From positions 1 through 25,674 of the forward strand of contig CAXKVR010000122.1 of assembly GCA_964058845.1 (NCBI GenBank): a stretch of DNA of 25,674 nucleotides, read 5' to 3'. Positions 1 to 9,616 of the stretch are shown here, in pieces. The notes below the pieces were generated by a model. That model was not told the DNA's origin. It made no database searches and saw nothing but the letters and a program-made list of their open reading frames with translations. The translations under genes and the position numbers were made by a program. The stretch comes from Carex sylvatica (taxonomy: Eukaryota; Streptophyta; Magnoliopsida; Poales; Cyperaceae). Numbering within the stretch: position 1 is the first letter of the stretch; each line of letters opens with the position of its first letter.

Positions 1-333
1 GTCGTTAAAAAAATAAAGGTAAACTATAGATTTTGACTGAAAGAAAAATGAAAAGTATGTAATTACTCTTATTGAAGATCAAACTGCAAACATAATTTAT
101 TAGATATAGATCAGTTATAAGAATTTTGTTTTGATATTTGATCTAAATATTTATAATTTATTAGACTTTACAAGATAAAGACATGATCGAAGCACTGATA
201 ATAAAACCATTTGAAACCTCTTATAAATTTATTCTCTATAATTTCTCAAAGCATACAAAGTCATGTTTACAATTTTTATTCTTATTTTTGATAAAATAAA
301 TGTCAACTTTATTTGACATTTTCAAAAGTATAT
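1..333. other. AT-rich intergenic DNA, nothing recognised
   Basis: No reading frame, splice-like structure or long repeat is visible here. The stretch ends at the target duplication of the foldback element that starts at 343. Confidence 0.6.
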
Positions 334-342
334 GTCAAAATA

Positions 343-753
343 AGAGTAAGGCTAGGGTGCTATGGATTGCATAGAGGACTATGATGCTACGGCTAAATAT
401 TCGAGTTTTTAAAATTCTAACGGTCGATTCGAATCGTTCATCTTGTTCTCCATATTAATATGTGTTTGGAGACCAAATTTTATATTTTTTGATATTTTTT
501 TACTATTTTTTTAGATAGTTAGAAAATTAAATATCTGAATGGTGCATAATTTTTTAGATCAAGTGATTTTCTACCTATCTAAAAAAATAGTAAATTTTTT
601 TCAAAAAAAATGTAAAATTTGGTCTCTAAACACATATTAATATGGAGAACAAGATGAACGGTTTGAATTGACCGTTAGGATTTTGAAAAGTCGAATATTG
701 AGCCGTAGCACCGTAGCTCTCTATGCAACCCATAGCACCCTAGCCTTACTCTC
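343..753. mobile_element. Mutator-like foldback MITE with 9-10-bp target duplication
   Basis: The two ends are inverted copies of each other for about 150 bp. The left end starts AGAGTAAGGCTAGGGTGCTA and the right end finishes TAGCACCCTAGCCTTACTCT plus one C. Both arms carry CTCCATATTAATATGTGT or its complement, so the element folds into one long hairpin around an AT-rich loop near 540. The 9 bases GTCAAAATA flank it on both sides (334-342 and 754-762; 10 bases if one more A is counted). That length is typical of Mutator-like elements. No coding capacity is present, so it is a non-autonomous copy. The family assignment rests on target-duplication length and long arms, not on a transposase. 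Confidence 0.75.
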
Positions 754-762
754 GTCAAAATA

Positions 763-1439
763 ATATTTTACAAATTTATTAGTGATGACAATTATCTCTT
801 ATATACATTCTGTGTTTTTTTTTAAAATACTAGTGGATGTATTCCAACCCTGTTTTAATTATTTTATGTGAAATACAGATTTATAAAGGATACATAGTAG
901 TTTTACAAGTTCTACTTACTTTTGAGAAATTTCCAATTTGCATTTAAAAAATATACATTTGTAACTAATCCCTTGTTATGGCCATTAAAGAAATATATAT
1001 TACATAATTAGTTTTTGATGTGGTGACAAAGATACATAGCTATCATGTAAAAAATTATGGATTCGAAACTCACAAAGTGAAAAAAATTATTTGTAATATA
1101 AACATAAATTTAAAAAAAATTGAAAGCTAGACCTTCACATTTCATTTAAAAATATATATATATGTATTACATGCATTCCATGTTGTTCTTGAATCATTAT
1201 TTGTCAATTCAACTTGCTGCGTCAAAGCTGCATTGAGACATGAATTTCCTGCGCAATAACAGCACAGAAGATCAAAATACAATTCGCTGGCTAGTGCCAC
1301 CAACGCGCCTGGCCATTGACGGAGTCTTCCCCATATAATATCTCAAAGACAATTTCAATTTAACCCTTCAATAATTCAGTAGTGTGAGAGATACCTTTGA
1401 GTGCCACTAAAATACAGTAAATACTAAATACCACCATCA
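763..1439. other. Intergenic stretch with a weak tRNA-like patch
   Basis: No gene is visible. Around 1018-1075 the plus strand has GTGGTGACAAAG followed by GGATTCGAAACTC, which faintly resembles pol III A and B boxes of a decayed tRNA-derived SINE. The A-box match is poor. The rest is AT-rich and unremarkable up to the target duplication at 1440. Confidence 0.3.
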
Positions 1440-1679
1440 CATCGAATGCCGAGTTTTTTAAAAATATCCAAATTTATAAATATTTTATTAAAAATAATTA
1501 AGTTTTGGAAGAATTTTTAAAAATACCCCACCCGTGGCAAAAATCCCCGGTCCGGAATTTTTTGTTCCGCCCCGTGAAAAAAAATAGCGGCCCGAGAATT
1601 TTATTAATTTTTTTTTTTAAGATTATATTGTTCAGTTTGTTTGAATTTAAATTAGTTTGAATTGTTAAGTTAGAGTACG

Positions 1680-2511
1680 TCTGAATTCAACTTTGCATCT
1701 CTGGTTCATATAGCAAAATATCTTTCAAAATTATGAAAATTGACCGACATGCAGTCTTAATATCGTGGAACAATACTGTGAAGTTTCATACAAAATCTCG
1801 AAACAGATCGTGAGATATCATCTCTCAAATATTGCCCCAACTGCTGAAGGAGTGCTTTTGAGTCCAACTTTGCACCTCTGGTTAACATAGCAAAACATCT
1901 TCAAAAATTATGAAAATTGACCTACATGTACTCTTGACATTGTAGAACAAGTCTGTAAAGTTTCATACAAAATCTCGAAACAGATCGCGAGATGTCATCT
2001 CTCAAATATTGCCCCAACTGCTGAAAGAGTTTTTCTGAGCCCAACTTTGCACCTCTGGTTAACATAGCAAAACATCTTCAAAAATCATGAAAATTGACCG
2101 ACATGCATTCTTTATAATCGTAGAAAAAGACTGTGAAGTTTCATACAAAATCTGAAAACAGATCGCGATATATCATCTCTAAAAAATTGCCCCAACTGCT
2201 GAAAGAGTGATTCTGAGTCCAACTTTGCACCTCTGATTAACATATCAAAACATCTTCAAAATTTATGAAAATTGACTGACATGCAGTCTTGATATTGTAG
2301 AATAAGACTGTGAAATTTCATACAAAATCTCGAAACAAATCGCGAGATATCATCTCTTAAATATTTTCCCAACTGCTGAATGAGTGTTTCTGAGCCCAAC
2401 TTTGCACATCTGGTTAACATAACAAAATATCTTCAAAAATTATGAAAATTGACCAACATGCAGTCTTAACATCATAGAATAAGACTGTGAAGTTTCATAC
2501 AGATTGCGAGA
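1680..2511 (+). repeat. Left arm: five tandem ~177-bp units
   Basis: The anchor CAACTTTGCA followed by CTCTGGT or close variants occurs at 1688, 1865, 2042, 2220 and 2397, giving spacings of 177, 177, 178 and 177. Each unit also carries AACATAGCAAAACATCTTC, GACATGCAGTCTT-like, GTGAAGTTTCATACAAAATC and TTGCCCCAACTGCTGAA segments. The last unit is cut off near 2511, where the orientation reverses. Confidence 0.9.
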
Positions 2512-3424
2512 TATTTTGCTATGTTAACCAGAGGTACAAAGTTGGGCTCAGAAGCACTCCTTCAGCAGTTGGGGCAATTTTTGAGAAATGATATCTCACA
2601 ATCTATTTTCAAATTTTATATGAAACTTCACAGTCTTATTCTACGATTGTAAAGACTGCATGTCGGTCAATTTTCATAATTTTTGAATATGTTTTGCTAT
2701 GTTAACCAGAGGTGCAAAGTTGGGCTCAGAAAGCAGTTGGGGCAATATTTAAGAGATGATATCTTGTGGTCTGTTTCAAGATTTTTTGTGAAACTTCACA
2801 ATCTTGTTCTACGATGTCAAGACTGCATGTCGGTCAATTTTCATGATTATTAAAGATGTTTTGCTATGTTAATTAGAGGAGCAAAGTTGGGCTCAGAAGC
2901 ACTCCTTCAACAGTTTGGGTAATTTTTTAGAGATGATATCTCACGATCTGAGATTTTGTATGAAACTTCACAGTCTTATTCTACAATTTTAAAGACTGCA
3001 TGTTGGTTAATTTTTATAATTTTTGAAGATGTTTTGCTATGTTAACCAGATGTGCAAAATTGGGCTCAGAAGCACTCCTTCAGTAGTTGGAGCAATATTT
3101 GAGAGATGATATCTCGCGATCTGTTTCGAAATTTTGTATGAAACTTTACAGTCTTGTTCTACGATGTCAAGAGTGGATATCAATCAATTTTTCTATTTTT
3201 TGAAGATGTTTTGCTATGTTAATCAGAGGTGCAAAGTTGGGCTCATAAACATTCCTTCAACAATTGGGGCAATATTTGAGAGATGATATCTCGCGATCTG
3301 TTTCGAGATTTTGTATAAAACTTAACAGTCTTGTTCTACAATGTTAAGACGTCTGTCAATTTTTATAATTTTTGAAGATATTTTTCTATATTAACCAGAG
3401 ATGCAAAGTTGGACTCAGAAGCAC
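2512..3424 (-). repeat. Right arm: six inverted tandem ~175-bp units
   Basis: The same unit appears in opposite orientation. The anchor GCAAAGTTGGGCTCA or variants place copies at 2537, 2715, 2882, 3055, 3232 and 3404, giving spacings of 178, 167, 173, 177 and 172. Small indels make the spacing looser than on the left. One unit near 2729 lacks the CACTCCTTC part and another near 2949 lacks CTGTTTCG, so copies differ by short deletions. Confidence 0.9.
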
Positions 3425-3687
3425 TCTAACTTAACAATTCATACAAACCTCCAACTTAACAATTCAAACTAATTTAAATTCAAACAAACTGAACAACATA
3501 ATCTAAAAAAAATAAAAAATTAATAAAATTCTTGGGCCGTGGATTTTTTCCATAGGGCGGAATAAAAAAATTTGGGCCGCGGATGTTTTCCACGGGTGGA
3601 GTATTTTTAAAAATTCTCCCAAACCTTAGTTATTTTTAATAAAATATTTATAAATTTGGGTATTTTTAAAAAACTCGGCATCGAATG

Positions 3688-4455
3688 TTTTCTTTATACA
3701 CAAAAATTTGGTTCATCTTTTCAAATAGTTCCATGTTTTTTTCTTCTTAAAAAAAAACAATAGTGATGTGCTTTTGGTTAACAAGATATATTTGGTGTTA
3801 TATAATATTATTTTTAAGTAGGATAATATGAACTTATTTCAGTATAAATCGTTCGATCTACAATAAAATATGTCCGAGATTTTTAGAGATTGAAGTTTTT
3901 ATTACATCAGCAAACCAATATGTTGTATGATTGTTTCAACTCGAAATAATTTTTATGAAAGTTGGCAAAAAAAAAAAAATTATTATATAAAATAGTGTAT
4001 ATTTATGTAGAGTAAAGTAAGTGTGTTTTTAAGCCTTCTAATTCTTTTGGTGAAATTAACTCTAAAATTTATTTAATTAGCATTAAACGATACCATCAAA
4101 CATTGAAAGTGATATATTTTATAAGTAATATGTATACATGTATAATTTATAAATATTGGAATTATTTAGTATAAGTTAAAGCAACAAATAAAAAGAAGGT
4201 AAATGCAATGCATTTGTTTTTCACATGTTTTTACGTCTGGTATAATGTATACCAGATGAATTTTAAATTTTAAACTTTTTGCATGATAATGCTTACTCAT
4301 AAATCAATAAATTTCAACATTTTAAATTGTTGTTTAAAACAAATTCAATAAATTTTGAAAATAAACTGACGAATCTTCTTTTATAAATTTAAAAACACAT
4401 GAACTTTATTTTCTCTCAACCAATTAAATGTCTACTCTTAGACAACTAATATTTC
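3688..4455. other. AT-rich intergenic DNA, nothing recognised
   Basis: Only homopolymer runs and AT-rich sequence are seen between two foldback elements. There is no supported coding or RNA feature. Confidence 0.5.
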
Positions 4456-4619
4456 TTTAGTTACTATTTTTGTGAAATGAATAAACGGATCGAGGTGCCA
4501 TCATTTTTGGAGAAATTTTATTTTTACCAGCTATTCAGATAATAGCTGTAGTTGGTAAAAAAAAAATTCTTAAGAAACGATGACACCTTGTTTATTCATT
4601 TCACATAATTGAGACTAAA
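4456..4619. mobile_element. Small foldback MITE, ~164 bp
   Basis: GTGAAATGAATAAAC at 4472-4486 is matched by GTTTATTCATTTCAC at 4590-4604. The pairing continues inward (GGTGCCATC against GATGACACC, and TTTTTACCAGCTATT against AATAGCTGTAGTTGGTAAA). It also extends weakly outward to TTTAGT and ACTAAA. The loop is only a few bases. I could not find a convincing target duplication, so the superfamily is open. Confidence 0.55.
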
Positions 4620-5012
4620 TTTTGTGATAGCGGTACCAACTCAATATTGAGTTCCTTCCAAGAGCGTACTTGCTCTCCAATGTAATTTTTAGTTTATTCT
4701 TAGATCAATTAACATGGGGGCACTTTAGAAGAGTTATTATCTATTCACTTCAGCTTGTAATGTTTTTATTAGTAATGAAATCTGCCTACAAGCTTTTAAA
4801 AAATAATAATTATTATAATAAAGATACCTATGGTGCCTTTCTCTCACGTGTAAAATTCATACTTCTTTTGGCCTTTTCTTTATCGTATTAATTAAATCGC
4901 ACTTTGGATATATTCGGATAACACTTTTTCTTTCATTAGCAGTGTATTAACAACTAATTTAATCATAAAGAAAAAAAAAAATCTCATCTACCGCAGTTTA
5001 TTGAAAAAATTG
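4620..5012. other. Intergenic DNA, no supported gene
   Basis: A 73-codon open frame on the plus strand (4670-4891) is rich in Leu, Lys, Asn and Tyr, as expected from AT-rich noncoding DNA. It begins at a non-ATG codon and shows no recognisable domain, so I do not call it a gene. Confidence 0.5.
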
Positions 5013-5146
5013 TCTTTGTAAGAGGTTGCATAACAAAATTAATACCCACACCGTAGAAATTTATTTTTAAATTTTTAAATTTTATCTCATTAAACAAAAT
5101 AATTACTTGCAAGAGATGGACAAATAATCAAGGAATATATTATTCT
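5013..5146 (+). repeat. Direct repeat, copy 1
   Basis: Starts TCTTTGTAAGAGGTTGCAT and includes AATAATTACTTGCAAGAGAT and GGACAAATAAT. The second copy starts 257 bp downstream in the same orientation. Copies differ by scattered substitutions and small indels, so the duplication is not recent. Confidence 0.75.
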
Positions 5147-5269
5147 ATAAATAGATTTTTAAACACTTGAATATGAGCGTTAGAAATCAAAGTTAGATAT
5201 TAAATGCTTGAGGGACGCACTCGAAAATTTGTTTGAGGAGCAATTATCAGGCTCCTATTAAAAAAAATA

Positions 5270-5400
5270 TCTTTGTAAGAGGTTGCATGACAAAATTTAT
5301 ATCTTCACCGGAGATATATTTTTAATTTTAATTTTTATCTCATTAAATAAAATAATTACTTGCAAGAGATGGACAAATAATGAAGGATAATATTTATTCT
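5270..5400 (+). repeat. Direct repeat, copy 2
   Basis: Same order of blocks as the copy at 5013-5146: TCTTTGTAAGAGGTTGCAT, then a variable AT-rich part, then AATAATTACTTGCAAGAGAT and GGACAAATAAT. This could be a local tandem duplication with ~120 bp of unrelated sequence at its end, or two fragments of one dispersed repeat. Confidence 0.75.
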
Positions 5401-5754
5401 GAGCATCAATTGCCAGTTTTACTAAGTCACTAACCCAAATTAATGTGTATACATAGAAATATTATTGTGGTGCTTTTGCCAATGTACACCATTACAAGGA
5501 TAGTGATTACTTGTGGTTCTCCTATAAATTAGAAAGGGGCTCTAATTAGAATTGATGTGCCCCAATCAAGAAAAGCAATAATTTTTTTATGCGTATAGTT
5601 TCAGGTCTTCCTTTAATAAAATAGAAGTGTTTTTATTTATTGGTTTAACATTAAATTTTGAGAAAAGATTGGTCAATTTTAGTACGAGTTGTTCAACTTA
5701 AAACTTTAATATACCGTGTCTATATATACTATGTCATTATCTAATTAGATTGTA
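5401..5754. other. Intergenic DNA, nothing recognised
   Basis: No open frame, hairpin or dispersed repeat could be supported in this stretch. Confidence 0.5.
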
Positions 5755-6005
5755 AATTTCTCTTTTATGATTTAGACTGACCAATTAAAGACACAAGTGC
5801 ACATCTCCATGTAGGAAGTCATGAGTTAGATACCTGAATAAAAAAAATTCTAACAACAGTATGAAATTTGAAATTAGTCAACTTCATCTCTTTTATTTAA
5901 AAAAAAAACATAAGCGCATTGTATTGGTGGGTTCAATGACATCGCGCGGTAAATTAATCAGATGTGTTCGTTTTATAATGATTAGTCCAAATCATAAAAG
6001 AAGTG
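5755..6005. mobile_element. Degenerate foldback element, ~250 bp
   Basis: TCTTTTATGATTTAGACTGA (from 5761) pairs with TAGTCCAAATCATAAAAGAA (ending near 6002). A second block with ACACAAGTGCACATCT pairs with AGATGTGTTCGT, allowing for an indel. The middle holds TCATGAGTTAGATACCT, which faintly resembles a tRNA B box. No clear target duplication was found. Confidence 0.4.
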
Positions 6006-6909
6006 TCATGTAATGCAATTCAAAAGTAACATTAGAAATAGAAACCCAAGTAATATAATGCTTGACAAATGACAAGTGTTTTGTGAAGTCAAAAAGTTGT
6101 ATATAAAACACAACCTTATGTAATTATTCATTTTTGTATAGAAGGTCACCTAGAAAGCTTATTAATAAGCAAGTTTAAATTATACAAGATGGATTCTGAA
6201 ACATGCATTGACTTGAAAGTCGAAGCGGTTAAAAAAATAAATATTTTATAAGTTAATTTATAAGTTGTTTTATATATTCAATTTTTATTACTTCTTTGAT
6301 TGCTTGACCTTGTAGCAAATAAACTCGAAACTTTCAAAATTTTGCATGTATATGCATCACTCATAAAGTACATGAATTTTAACGGTTTAAATTTGACATT
6401 TGACGTCGATCCGATATATATTTAGAGTTGTGCTCACCAAACTCTCTTGATAAACACATCACACTCTAGCTTTACTCATTAAATATGTAGTTTGTATTGT
6501 TGAACCCATTAAAAAGTTTCTACCTCCGCTCCAAACATATAATTTCATTTGTTATTACAAATTTACAACAGTTATAATTTATAAATTTAATATCAAAATA
6601 GATACAAACAAATATTAATTTCCTTCCGGATATAAAGTAGCACAAAAATAATTTCAGACCAAAAATTGTAATCTCCATTTTCTGATGCATTTTTCGGTTT
6701 TTCCTACAACACAAAAATACGATCAAGGACAATTTCAAATAATACAAAAAATACAAAAAGGTACCATATGTGTCGCTCTCCTGTCAACTTTATGATTTTG
6801 TGGGCACAAGCGGGAGACATCAATCAGAAATTGTGAACAACAAATTTGCCCTTTGGGGATATCTCAATGTGTAAATGCATTAAAGCTAGGGTGTGATGCA
6901 TCTTTTGAG
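6006..6909. other. Intergenic DNA, nothing firm
   Basis: A 78-codon minus-strand open frame at 6520-6756 is Cys-, Phe- and Ile-rich with no recognisable domain. It looks like chance in AT-rich DNA. No other structure was found. Confidence 0.5.
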
Positions 6910-7092
6910 TTAATGCAGACGATGCGGACTCGTTCTTGAAATCCATTCAGCCAAATTGGAGAGCGCTCGGCTCCCACTTTGATTTGTCCCTTTAGCCAGT
7001 GCTGAAAATTTCTGTGTCATTTCTTTGAACAGCAAACTGTGTTGCCAGTCGCAAATAAGTACAATGCAGTTATAAACGAAATCGGAGGCAGT
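6910..7092 (-). pseudogene. Unrecognised exon-like segment, possible gene relic
   Basis: On the minus strand a stop-free frame of 60 codons runs from just after an acceptor-like CCCATCAG to a TAA at 6910-6912. Its composition is less AT-driven than its surroundings. It reads like ordinary protein, including the pieces SDFVYNCIVLICDWQHSLLF, MTQKFSALAKGTNQSG and LAEWISRTSPHRLH. The first Met is codon 25, and an in-frame stop lies three codons before the proposed acceptor, so it would have to be a terminal exon. No upstream exon was found; a tRNA-like repeat begins ~60 bp upstream. I do not recognise the family. It could be a truncated gene end, a captured fragment or chance. Confidence 0.3.
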
Positions 7093-7150
7093 CTGATGGG
7101 CCTAAGATCAAATTTGGTCCGATAACAAGTCAAAATCGTTCAATTCAGAT

Positions 7151-7320
7151 GAGTGAGACTTGAACTCATGTTCTTTTAACTACAAAATAGACCTCTAACC
7201 ACTATACTACAACTAAACATTTGTTATTACTTGAGAGAGGTTGAACTATATAAAAACTTCAAAAAAAATTCCATAAAATTTTAATGTAGTTAATTAAAAT
7301 TTTAAAATCATAGAGTTGGC
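7151..7320 (-). repeat. tRNA-like dispersed repeat, copy 1 (SINE-like head)
   Basis: Read on the minus strand, 7211 down to 7153 gives GTTGTAGTATAGTGGTTAGA, like a pol III A box. About 30 bases later comes GAGTTCAAGTCTCAC, like a B box. The same block with the same flank (AACATTTGTTATT, GAACTATA, AATCATAGAGT) recurs at 12821-13008, so this is a dispersed family. The tRNA-like part argues for a tRNA-derived SINE or a tRNA-like segment in a larger element. Confidence 0.55.
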
Positions 7321-7560
7321 TTAGCTATCTTTGACCAGGCCTGAGTTCCGTCCCTGGGTGAACGCTAATTGTGATGCATTAGACTGCCCCCGTAATTATA
7401 GGAAGTGTGTTACTGTACGTAATTCCGACTGAGTGATGGTTTTTTCGAACCAATCGTAGATTTACGTGGATTTTTAAGATTTGTGCCAGGTTGTTGGATA
7501 TTCGTGCAGGTTAAAACAGACGGTACAAGTTTCTCATTCTACACGGTAGAGTACCCTACT
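7316..7560 (+). repeat. SINE-like sequence, plus strand
   Basis: GACCAGGCCTGAGTTCCGTC with CCTGGGTGAACGC resembles the B-box half of a tRNA-derived SINE. It is followed by a G+C-richer body (ACTGCCCCCGTAATT, CGTGCAGGTTAAAACAGACG) unlike the flanking DNA. No A-rich tail or target duplication is clear, so the ends are approximate. The assignment is pattern-based. Confidence 0.35.
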
Positions 7561-7795
7561 AGATATGAACCTCATAATTTTAAACAACACAACAATCTGT
7601 CAGCCCCTTGTAGTAAATTAATTTCCATTATTTAACAAATTTGGTGTCTGAATAAACCTTAAGAGTATCCTTCAGAACGGAGGAAAAAAATCCTCGTTAA
7701 AGGGAAGGAAAGGGACAGTGATGAGGGGTGGCTAACCCTCTGCACAGTAAATTTACACTCCAATTTGGGAGGTACAGATCTCGCCAAAACAAAAC

Positions 7796-7945
7796 TTAGC
7801 GCTCCTCTCTCTTCTTCTCCGCATAGTAGCACGTACCTTCCGCTTCCTCTTCAATTCTCCTCTTTTGGAGCAGGTGCAGACCCTCGGTTAGATACAGTCT
7901 GACGATGTCGTAGCCTCCGCACAGTGTTTTATTCTTCCATTTCAT
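7796..7945 (-). CDS. Unrecognised short open frame, possible exon or small gene
   Basis: A 49-codon frame starts at ATG 7945 and stops at TAA 7796-7798. It is rich in charged residues, with a basic/acidic C-terminal run that includes LLQKRRIEEEAE. A donor-like AG|GTACGT occurs inside it at about codon 36, so it could instead be a first exon. The surrounding ~300 bp are more G+C-rich than the neighbourhood, and the complementary strand is CT-rich. I recognise no domain and found no partner exon. It could be a relic, a small gene or chance. Confidence 0.2.
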   Translation of the reverse strand: MKWKNKTLCGGYDIVRLYLTEGLHLLQKRRIEEEAEGTCYYAEKKREER

Positions 7946-8280
7946 CCGCGTACCCTCTTCTGGAGCTTAGCCTAATGCTCTTTCATTGCGTAATCAGATA
8001 TATTTCAAGTTATGAAAATAGATGAACATGTATTAGTTAACAATTATCATAACTATTGCAAGAGGTTATACTAAACTAAACCTTTTCTCAAGTCTCAACT
8101 TTACTTTACCAATTTTTGAATGTACCAGCAGTTATAGCTTATTGCCACATGCAATCCAAAATTTCGACCTGAGCATATTCCTCCTGTTATTCCTATCAGT
8201 CAGATACCTCGGTTATCAAGTTCCATGATTAGCTATTGGATTAGAAAAATATCAGAACATGGTCACAGATTGTCTCTTAA
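7946..8280. other. Intergenic DNA, nothing recognised
   Basis: No coding or repeat structure could be supported here. Confidence 0.5.
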
Positions 8281-8372
8281 TCTAATTTCTGGTTCATTTC
8301 TCTTAATCTTTTTGGCATTTTAGTGAAAAAATCACGATCTAATTTCTGGTTCACTAAAATGCCAAAAAGATT
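8281..8372. repeat. Compound direct and inverted repeat
   Basis: TCTAATTTCTGGTTCA occurs twice in direct orientation (8281-8296 and 8338-8353). Overlapping the second copy, AATCTTTTTGGCATTTTAGTGAA (8305-8327) is perfectly matched by its reverse complement (8350-8372), giving a 23-bp stem with a 22-base loop. The perfect stem suggests a recent template-switch or inverted duplication event. Confidence 0.85.
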
Positions 8373-8825
8373 TTTTGATCTAGTCATGCTTCTTGCATTA
8401 ATTCGACGGAAATTCTTCAATATTTATTTGATAGGCACTCATGTATAATTACAACATCGGCACGGCCCCACAAGGCCACAATCTTTGAACAGGTATTGGA
8501 TGGTCCCATGACCTCAACTTTAAATTAACACTTCATATTTAATTTCTTAATAATAAAAATGTTGCGGCTATACATATCTATGGGTGTATATTTACAAAAT
8601 TTATTGAACAAGTTGCAACGTGGATATAACTATTGGAAAATTAATTTAGATGGAATTAGTTACATGCACAATATTTAATATAATATTATACCATTTCTTA
8701 ATCTTATCCATATTTAAGCAATAAGTCATAGGAATGACTTTTAATAAATTATTAATCCAATGAAATAATATAGTAAGAAATAATTGGTCATAAAGAATAA
8801 GATAGCAGCATATACCTTAATGCGT
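8373..8825. other. AT-rich intergenic DNA, nothing recognised
   Basis: No open frame, splice-like structure or repeat could be supported in this interval. Confidence 0.5.
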
Positions 8826-9532
8826 CAAATCGTGAATTTTTTTATAAACCATATAGAAAAAATGCCGAAAACCAGGTTAATTGCTTTTTCTTTTACAAAA
8901 ATTATCAATATCAAAAATTAATTTCAGTATCTATTTTCGAATTCCAAATTTGAATTTCAATATGTATTATATTTAATTTTTTCAGCCAGCCACAAAAAAA
9001 TCATATGAGAAGAAAACCGAAATCAAATTAGATATGAGGTTCGGATTTCCGAAATTGATTTTCGATCTCAACTTGCCCCAAAATATTTTTCCTTGGAGCT
9101 CGGTACAATATACGAGGAAGATGCACACAACTTTATTTTTTTATATTTCTTTACACCTTCATCTATCAAATATTAAAATAAAACAATTTGATTCAGAAAC
9201 ACAAACGGATCAAAGTAAAATACAAACCGAGAATGAATTTCGGTTTGATATAGAAAGACTAATTTATCTGATTGGTTTGATTTCATATATGAATATTATA
9301 ATACATAAAGTAACATGCCTTGATTGCTTCAAATGCAAATCGAAAATGAATTTCAGTTTGAACTTAGAAAGAGTTGTACCAGTCGCTTAATGTGGCCACT
9401 TGTGCAAAGTTCTATATCAAAATCCATTTTCGGTAAGAGAATTGAAAATCGAAATGTTTTTTGTAAAAATAAAAAATCAATCAATCTGATTTTCTATTTT
9501 TATAATGGTTGATAAAAAATTATCAAGTCGTC
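8826..9532. mobile_element. Diverged foldback element, ~700 bp
   Basis: The left side carries AAACCATATAGAAAAAATG followed by GGTTAATTGC and TTTTACAAAAATTATCA. The right side carries the complement-like TTTTTGTAAAAATAAAAAATC, then CAATCTGATT and ATAATGGTTGAT. The same arm sequence appears in the neighbouring element at 9617-10003, so both belong to one family. The interior holds a 118-codon plus-strand frame (9034-9390) with no recognisable domain, which I regard as chance. Ends are approximate and no target duplication was found. Confidence 0.4.
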
Positions 9533-9616
9533 CTATATAAAATGAAAAATTAATATATCTAACACAACATGCTTTATTTGAATCATACAACTACACAAGG
9601 TATAAAAAAAAGGGAC

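Larger units (their letters stand above)
1449..3678. mobile_element. 2.23-kb foldback element with tandem-repeat arms
   Basis: The element starts CCGAGTTTTTTAAAAATA and ends with its exact reverse complement. The outer ~230 bp of each arm (1449-1680 and about 3425-3678) are inverted copies with only scattered mismatches, including a G+C-richer patch with CCCCGG, CCGCCCCGTG and GGGCCGCGG. The 9 bases CATCGAATG flank it exactly on both sides (1440-1448 and 3679-3687), which fits Mutator-type insertion. Inside the outer arms, a ~177-bp unit is repeated head to tail, then flips orientation near 2512. No transposase or other open frame is present. A read-through transcript would fold into a hairpin of about 1.1 kb per arm. 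The Mutator superfamily call is inferred from the target duplication only. Confidence 0.8.

Noticed and set aside
1680..3424. Centromeric satellite
   Set aside because: The ~177-bp period fits, but the array is short, inverted at its centre and enclosed in transposon ends with a target duplication.
4670..4891. 73-codon plus-strand open frame
   Set aside because: Starts at a non-ATG codon, residue composition reflects AT-rich DNA, no domain, and no supporting context.
6520..6756. 78-codon minus-strand open frame
   Set aside because: Cys/Phe/Ile-rich low-quality translation with no recognisable motif and no splice context.
9034..9390. 118-codon plus-strand open frame
   Set aside because: Lies inside a decayed foldback element, with no domain or coding-like composition. 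It is long for chance, but the DNA contains internal short repeats that explain it.
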